A DNA stretch of 64,000 nt from JAHHTP01 sp964587555 (GTDB taxonomy: Bacteria; Bacillota; Clostridia; Oscillospirales; Ruminococcaceae): contig CAZPLR010000003.1 in assembly GCA_964587555.1 (NCBI GenBank), positions 1-64,000 of the forward strand. Direction: 5' to 3'. Of the stretch, positions 60,086-64,000 are shown piece after piece; positions within the stretch are counted from its first letter, which is position 1, and every line of letters begins with the position of its first letter. Under the pieces are notes generated by a model that had not been told where the DNA came from, searched no databases, and saw only the letters and a list, made by a program, of their open reading frames with translations. The position numbers and the translations under genes were made by a program.

Positions 60086-60460
60086 CTATTTCTTCCCGCG
60101 CTTTTTGGAAAGCCCCAAGGTGAGCGCATAGCTTTCATCCAGCAGGGCAAGGATTTTTTCCTCCGCCGCACTCCCATCGAGCGTGGCGGAAACCCATTTT
60201 TCTTTATTCATATGATATGCGGGGAAAAATCCCGGCTCCGACCGGATCGACCCCAAAAGCAACGGATCGCATTTTAGATTGAGCAGCGTTACCGTCCCCT
60301 TACCCGAAAGCCCCAAGCTTTCCCGTTTCGCAGTAAGCACTGCCGCAAACCACCTGCGGTTTTCCGGATGCCGCAGCACCGCGTTTTCATCCCGCCAAGG
60401 ATAGTCCGGAAGAATATCATAGGCGCTTTTCACATAGGAAAAAACCTCCTCCTTTGTCAC
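60086..60460 (-). CDS. MmcQ/YjbR-family protein
   Basis: DUF419 (MmcQ/YjbR) protein of 124 residues, of the CyaY-like fold, suspected to bind DNA; function unknown. It has the typical YPWRDENAVLRH segment, KRESLGLSGKG and MNKEKWVSATLDG. The start is GTG, well spaced behind AGGAGG (7 bases), and is the only sensible one; the long upstream extension overlaps the next gene. Its stop is 62 bases before gpr. Confidence 0.86.
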   Translation of the reverse strand: MTKEEVFSYVKSAYDILPDYPWRDENAVLRHPENRRWFAAVLTAKRESLGLSGKGTVTLLNLKCDPLLLGSIRSEPGFFPAYHMNKEKWVSATLDGSAAEEKILALLDESYALTLGLSKKRGKK

Positions 60461-60504
60461 GATGATCCCTCCTATTCCGTAAAAATCAATCCTTGCATGC
60501 CAAT

Positions 60505-61221
60505 TCAATTCCAATGAAAAGTTCCCGCGCTGGTATTGACGCCGCTGCCGGAGATCTGACCGGAATAAATGATAACAGCGTCGCCTTCGTCGCTGCAATA
60601 CTCCGCATGATCTCCAAACAAGCCCCGGCGCTTCCAAGCGCGATTTCCATCATCATAGATGATAGCAGGCATCCGCCTGATATCAAATTCAGAGCCGCTA
60701 TCTTCCGCCTCATATTCGGTTAGGCTAAACTTACCAGAGGCTTCCGATGCATATCCCATTTTTCCCTGCTTTTTCGCTTGCAATGCCTCCAAAACAAGAC
60801 GCTGCTCTCTGTCGACATCGACGTTCTTGACATATTTTCGGATGGTGCGCCAGATTACGCAGGAGATACAAAACCAGAGATACGGAACGGCGGCTATTGT
60901 CAGCCAGATTGGAAAGGTAAACAGAAAGCAGGAGAGAACAAATGCGGCAATGCAGGCCAAAGCGCCTAAGCTGAGAATTTCCGCGGTGCAGGAGGCGATG
61001 ATCGCCGCAGTTTTCACCTTATTCAGCGGCTTTTCAATCACGCAGGTCATGCTGTTTGTTTTGCGCAGACAAAGACAGGCAATCACCGCCGCTGCTGCCA
61101 GAAGAATAATGCCCATCGTCCCGGTATCCAAAAATTTAGGCTCAACATCAATGAAAAGAGCGCAGCAGACGCAGCCTGCGGACACGAGCGAGCCGAGAAA
61201 AGCAAGAAAAAAACCAGCCAT
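60505..61221 (-). CDS. multi-pass membrane protein of unknown function
   Basis: A 238-residue protein with four hydrophobic helices in the first 130 residues (two pairs, near residues 2-22, 33-49, 68-90 and 92-118) and a hydrophilic C-terminal domain (residues 135-238) containing acidic runs. I do not recognise the family. AAGGGAGG precedes this ATG, deciding against a 62-codon upstream extension that would lie in the GTPase gene. It follows the TetM-like gene by 46 bases. Confidence 0.68.
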   Translation of the reverse strand: MAGFFLAFLGSLVSAGCVCCALFIDVEPKFLDTGTMGIILLAAAAVIACLCLRKTNSMTCVIEKPLNKVKTAAIIASCTAEILSLGALACIAAFVLSCFLFTFPIWLTIAAVPYLWFCISCVIWRTIRKYVKNVDVDREQRLVLEALQAKKQGKMGYASEASGKFSLTEYEAEDSGSEFDIRRMPAIIYDDGNRAWKRRGLFGDHAEYCSDEGDAVIIYSGQISGSGVNTSAGTFHWN

Positions 61222-61267
61222 AAATAACCTCCCTTTTTCCCAAGCGGGAACCCCCCGCTGCAAACAG

Positions 61268-63262
61268 TTAAAATCCATCGTTTGTGCCGATCGCGCTGCG
61301 GCAGTACAAAATCCATTTTGCGCGATCGAGCGGACAGACGCCGCGGTACGGCGTTGTTTTGCCAAGCTCCACCGGGCATTCCTCATAGCCGCAGAATTCA
61401 GTCTCATAAAGCGCCTTTCCGCCGGAGATGCTGCCCAAGCGGATCGGGTATTCCATCGAGGTGGCGACCGGAAGCTTACCGGTCAGCGTGAAAAAGCCGT
61501 TTTGCATCTGCGGCGTATCGAAGCTGCCGCGCATCTCCAAAATATCGCCGATCACCTTGCCCAAAATATCCTCCGGCGCCGTCAGCCGGATGGAAAGCAT
61601 CGGCTCTAACAACGTCGTTCCGGTATTGCGCAGCCCGTCCATAAACGCAAGCGGCGTCGCCAAGAAAAAATCCAGCGGGTGGGTATGGATGTGGTGATGC
61701 TGCGCATAAATCAGCTTCACCTTTAAATCCGTGACCTCCCAACCGTACAGTCCCTGCTTCAAATAACGAGGCAGGCTCTCCTTGATATGCTCCTGATAGC
61801 GGTAGGCGCAGTCCTCCGGCGAAACGTCCGCCTCATAGACAAAGCCGCTTCCGCGCGGCAGCGGCGTAATCTCAAAGCGTACAACCGCCCAGCAGGGCTT
61901 CGGCATTGTGTACGCTTCAAAGCCTATACCGCTTTTGGACGGCGTTTCCTTATAAATCACCCTCGCCGCCGAAAAATCCGGCGTAAGCCCATACCGTTCC
62001 TTGAGCAGAATGGCGAGAATATCACGCTGCATCATGCCGGTCACCTGCACCTGCAGCTCCCGCTCCTCCTTCAGCCAAACCATCCGCAAAAGCGGGTCCT
62101 CATCCGAAAGCTCCCCTACTGCGGCGACCAGCTTTGGCATCTCCTCCTCAGTTTTCGGAGTCAGGCGGATTGAAAAAAGCGGCGCCGCAAGCGAAAACTG
62201 CCTATGAAACGGAACATCCCCAATCATATCCCCTGTCTTTGCGCCGGAGATCCCATAAACCGCGCCGATATCTCCCGAAGAAAGCGCGCCGATATCGGTA
62301 GATCTATCGGAAAACACCCGGCGGATCTGCGTGACCTTATATAGCTCCTCTTTTCCATACAGCCGCACAGTATCACGGTTTTTCAGCGTACCGGAATACA
62401 GCCGCACATGGCAGGCCTTTCCCATCGTCGGATGATGTTCGACCTTATAGATAACACCCGATACCGGCGCGTTGGACGCCTCATTCAACATATGGGATGG
62501 GAAAGCGTTAACAATCGTTTCCAAAAGTGTCAACACGCCTTCTCCCTTTGCGGCGCAGACCGGGACAACCGGGTATGCCTTCGCCTCCCTGGCAAGAGCG
62601 AAAAAAGCGCGCATCAGCTTCTCCTGCGGGATCGCTTGATCGGCAAGGAACAGCTCTGCGATCTCCTCATCCTGCTCAGCGGTAAACGCCGTGATATCCT
62701 CTGTCCAAGCCGTATCCGACGCGCCAAGCGCCCGCACGCGGCAGTCGCCGCTCGCCTCGTTCTCAGTCACTGCAACAGGCAGGCAGTTTTCGGTTAATTC
62801 ATTGCGAATTTCAGCGAGAAGAGCGCTAAAATCACAGCCTGGATGATCAATTTTGTTGATACAGAAGATGCAGGGCAGCTTCAGACTTTTGATTGCCCGC
62901 CAAAGCCGTCTGGTATGCTGCGTGACGCCATCGGGAGCGGCGATCATCAGGATCGCTGCGTCAAGCACCGAAAACGCGCGCTCAACCTCGCCGGAAAAAT
63001 CGGCGTGACCCGGCGTATCGATCAGGTTTATCCGACAATCCTTCCACACAAGCGAAACGCAGGCGCTGCGCACCGAGATTCCGCGCTGCCGCTCCACCTC
63101 CATGCTGTCGGTGGTGGCTGTTCCAGCGTCAACGCTTCCGGCACGCCGGATTGTGCCGGTTTGAAAAAGGAGCTGCTCGGTCAAGGTCGTTTTTCCGGCG
63201 TCAACATGCGCCAACAGGCCCGCGCATATATGGCTTTTTACTTTTTCAAACATTTCCCCCAT
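61268..63262 (-). CDS. TetM-like ribosomal-protection-family GTPase
   Basis: Translational GTPase of 664 residues resembling Tet(M)/Tet(O) more than EF-G. G motifs are canonical: AHVDAGKT (18-25), DTPGH (82-86), NKID (136-139). The C-terminal part aligns to Tet(M) domains III-V. The key domain IV loop, YSPVSTPADF in Tet(M), here reads HHHIHTHPLDF near residue 522, so the residues used to expel tetracycline are not conserved and resistance cannot be assumed. Chromosomal homologues of this type are widespread in Clostridia with unknown role. Start ATG follows AGAGGA by 8 bases. Confidence 0.88.
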   Translation of the reverse strand: MGEMFEKVKSHICAGLLAHVDAGKTTLTEQLLFQTGTIRRAGSVDAGTATTDSMEVERQRGISVRSACVSLVWKDCRINLIDTPGHADFSGEVERAFSVLDAAILMIAAPDGVTQHTRRLWRAIKSLKLPCIFCINKIDHPGCDFSALLAEIRNELTENCLPVAVTENEASGDCRVRALGASDTAWTEDITAFTAEQDEEIAELFLADQAIPQEKLMRAFFALAREAKAYPVVPVCAAKGEGVLTLLETIVNAFPSHMLNEASNAPVSGVIYKVEHHPTMGKACHVRLYSGTLKNRDTVRLYGKEELYKVTQIRRVFSDRSTDIGALSSGDIGAVYGISGAKTGDMIGDVPFHRQFSLAAPLFSIRLTPKTEEEMPKLVAAVGELSDEDPLLRMVWLKEERELQVQVTGMMQRDILAILLKERYGLTPDFSAARVIYKETPSKSGIGFEAYTMPKPCWAVVRFEITPLPRGSGFVYEADVSPEDCAYRYQEHIKESLPRYLKQGLYGWEVTDLKVKLIYAQHHHIHTHPLDFFLATPLAFMDGLRNTGTTLLEPMLSIRLTAPEDILGKVIGDILEMRGSFDTPQMQNGFFTLTGKLPVATSMEYPIRLGSISGGKALYETEFCGYEECPVELGKTTPYRGVCPLDRAKWILYCRSAIGTNDGF

Positions 63263-63353
63263 TAAAACATCCTCTTCCTATGATTGTTCTTTTTGCAATA
63301 CCGCGTCCGCCCTTATCAGGCGGCAAAACCGGAAAGATGGCTTTGCTTTCCCC

Positions 63354-63382
63354 ATTATATCACAGGCGGCGAGGTTTGTCGA
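63354..63382 (-). promoter_or_regulatory. promoter of the TetM-like gene
   Basis: TCGACA, 17-base spacer, perfect TATAAT on the minus strand; leader about 85 bases without an obvious attenuator peptide. Confidence 0.72.
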
Positions 63383-63578
63383 GATGCTTTTTCTGCCGTT
63401 AACGCCAGCCAACTGATAAAACCATACCGCAGATGCGGTAAAAGCCTTCCACCATGACCGTACGGCAAAAAGCAGGACCGCAGTCGGCATGCGTCAGGGG
63501 CTTCGTTATGCTTATCCGAATACAGCCGATGACAAAGCCGGCACGTCAAGTCAGTGCAGTTATCCTAGGCTAATCAAA

Positions 63579-63612
63579 TATAAGATAATTAGCTTAGACT
63601 AATTATCTTATA
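63579..63612. repeat. perfect 14-bp AT-rich inverted repeat
   Basis: TATAAGATAATTAG and its complement around a 6-base loop, in the 490-base gap before the TetM-like gene. It is not followed by a U-run. It might be an operator or a hairpin in an untranslated region. The remaining gap holds only the promoter and a second hairpin. Confidence 0.65.
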
Positions 63613-63682
63613 CGGCAGATCATCGCAGGCTTTGCGCGGCAGAAAACGGATGCTGTCCAGCGCCGTCCGTTTTAAGATCAAA

Positions 63683-63720
63683 GCAGCCGGACGGATTCAT
63701 GCAGAAAACGGTCCGGCTGC
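63683..63720 (-). terminator. probable terminator hairpin of the edge gene
   Basis: 10-bp stem GCAGCCGGAC/GTCCGGCTGC with an 18-base loop; only a short TTT follows on the minus strand, so strength is doubtful. Confidence 0.45.
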
Positions 63721-63749
63721 GCAGCATACGCTTATTTTATTTTGCAGCG

Positions 63750-64000
63750 TCAACCGATAAATTCCACCGTGCGCTCCACCGCATTTTTAATCCTTTCATC
63801 CACCGGTTTGCCGGCGTTGCGGTAATCAAACGCGAGCTGCATCCCCTTTAAGTCCTGCTGCAATTCCTCCAAATTCCGGCGTGTGATCCTTACGGTATCG
63901 GCAAGAAACTGCGGCGCGCCCTTTTTTCCCAAGACCGGATAGGCGCGGACTGCCAGGGCCTCAAAGTGACGCAGACAGTATTCCGGCTGCTTTTGATAAA
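63750..64000 (-). CDS. partial gene, C-terminal 82 residues (possibly DUF6062)
   Basis: The frame stays open to the window edge, so only the C-terminal part is visible: a C-x2-H segment (YCLRHFEALA), then a helix-rich region ending with FDYRNAGKPVDERIKNAVER. The Cys/His pattern and final DYR...AVER segment recall the C terminus of DUF6062 proteins, but this is tentative. No start or RBS is in the window. Confidence 0.5.
   Translation of the reverse strand, partial: YQKQPEYCLRHFEALAVRAYPVLGKKGAPQFLADTVRITRRNLEELQQDLKGMQLAFDYRNAGKPVDERIKNAVERTVEFIG

Noticed and set aside
60659..61609. 316-codon plus-strand ORF
   Set aside because: Runs opposite to a membrane-protein gene and the end of the TetM-like gene; no domain, no RBS, composition of a shadow frame.
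61268..63262. Tetracycline resistance gene
   Set aside because: The tetracycline-displacing loop residues are absent, so a resistance call is not supported even though the fold is Tet(M)-like.

Overview
The window looks like a chromosomal stretch of a spore-forming Clostridia, most likely an Oscillospirales/Ruminococcaceae-type gut Firmicute. The evidence is the moderately high GC by eye, the gene content (spore genes dpaB and gpr; UPF0210/ACT, DUF951, DUF368 and WhiA families; a T-box leader) and the gene order around prfA and dnaE. This placement is inference from gene families. No rRNA, tRNA, CRISPR array, insertion sequence or prophage was recognised. Almost all genes lie on the minus strand in compact, often overlapping operons, and most promoters found are clear sigma-A type with 17-base spacers.

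Layout. 0-6.4 kb: guaA, a Cof-type phosphatase and a GNAT acetyltransferase; a non-coding stretch packed with perfect hairpins; an operon of a tiny ORF, a one-TM protein, an OGG-type DNA glycosylase and a corrinoid protein; then dpaB (dipicolinate synthase). 6.4-12 kb: radC, an EamA/DMT transporter with a histidine-rich tail, a metallo-hydrolase, a ZIP metal transporter, a decayed gene, and class II fba. 12.2-23.9 kb: a long minus-strand cluster of housekeeping functions (LUD protein, hemZ, MBL hydrolase, dtd, M18 aminopeptidase, lytic transglycosylase, a fused Sua5-CoaE protein, prfA, DUF951, AlkD-like repair protein, DUF368/PopT-type lipid-carrier translocase, orphan peptide-binding lipoprotein).

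24-29.7 kb: a T-box-controlled branched-chain amino-acid operon, ilvB-ilvA-ridA-ACT-UPF0210, in which RidA can remove the reactive enamine made by threonine dehydratase. 29.8-42.6 kb: folD, a flavoprotein, lgt and an M16 peptidase pair in one run; then pfkA; then murB-whiA-dnaE. 42.6-49.4 kb: a calcium-type P-ATPase, an S1-domain protein, a purine-type phosphoribosyltransferase, a tRNA/rRNA methyltransferase and a two-part ThrE exporter. 49.5-51.8 kb: a small accessory patch of three secreted or lipid-anchored proteins of unknown function.

51.8-54.6 kb: a GH2 glycosidase with a divergent AraC regulator. 54.6-64 kb: a 2[4Fe-4S] ferredoxin, a GNAT enzyme, an EF-G-2-type GTPase behind a long structured leader, a DUF11-like surface or spore protein, gpr, a MmcQ/YjbR protein, a membrane protein, a TetM-like ribosome-protection GTPase and a partial gene at the edge.

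Most of the window is ordinary core genome. The items most worth a second look are the hairpin-chain intergenic element (3.15-3.6 kb), the Sua5-CoaE fusion, the leader of the EF-G paralogue, the two non-canonical translational GTPases, the orphan corrinoid protein coupled to a DNA glycosylase, and the His-tailed DMT transporter. I did not find a clear, complete new defence or mobile system.
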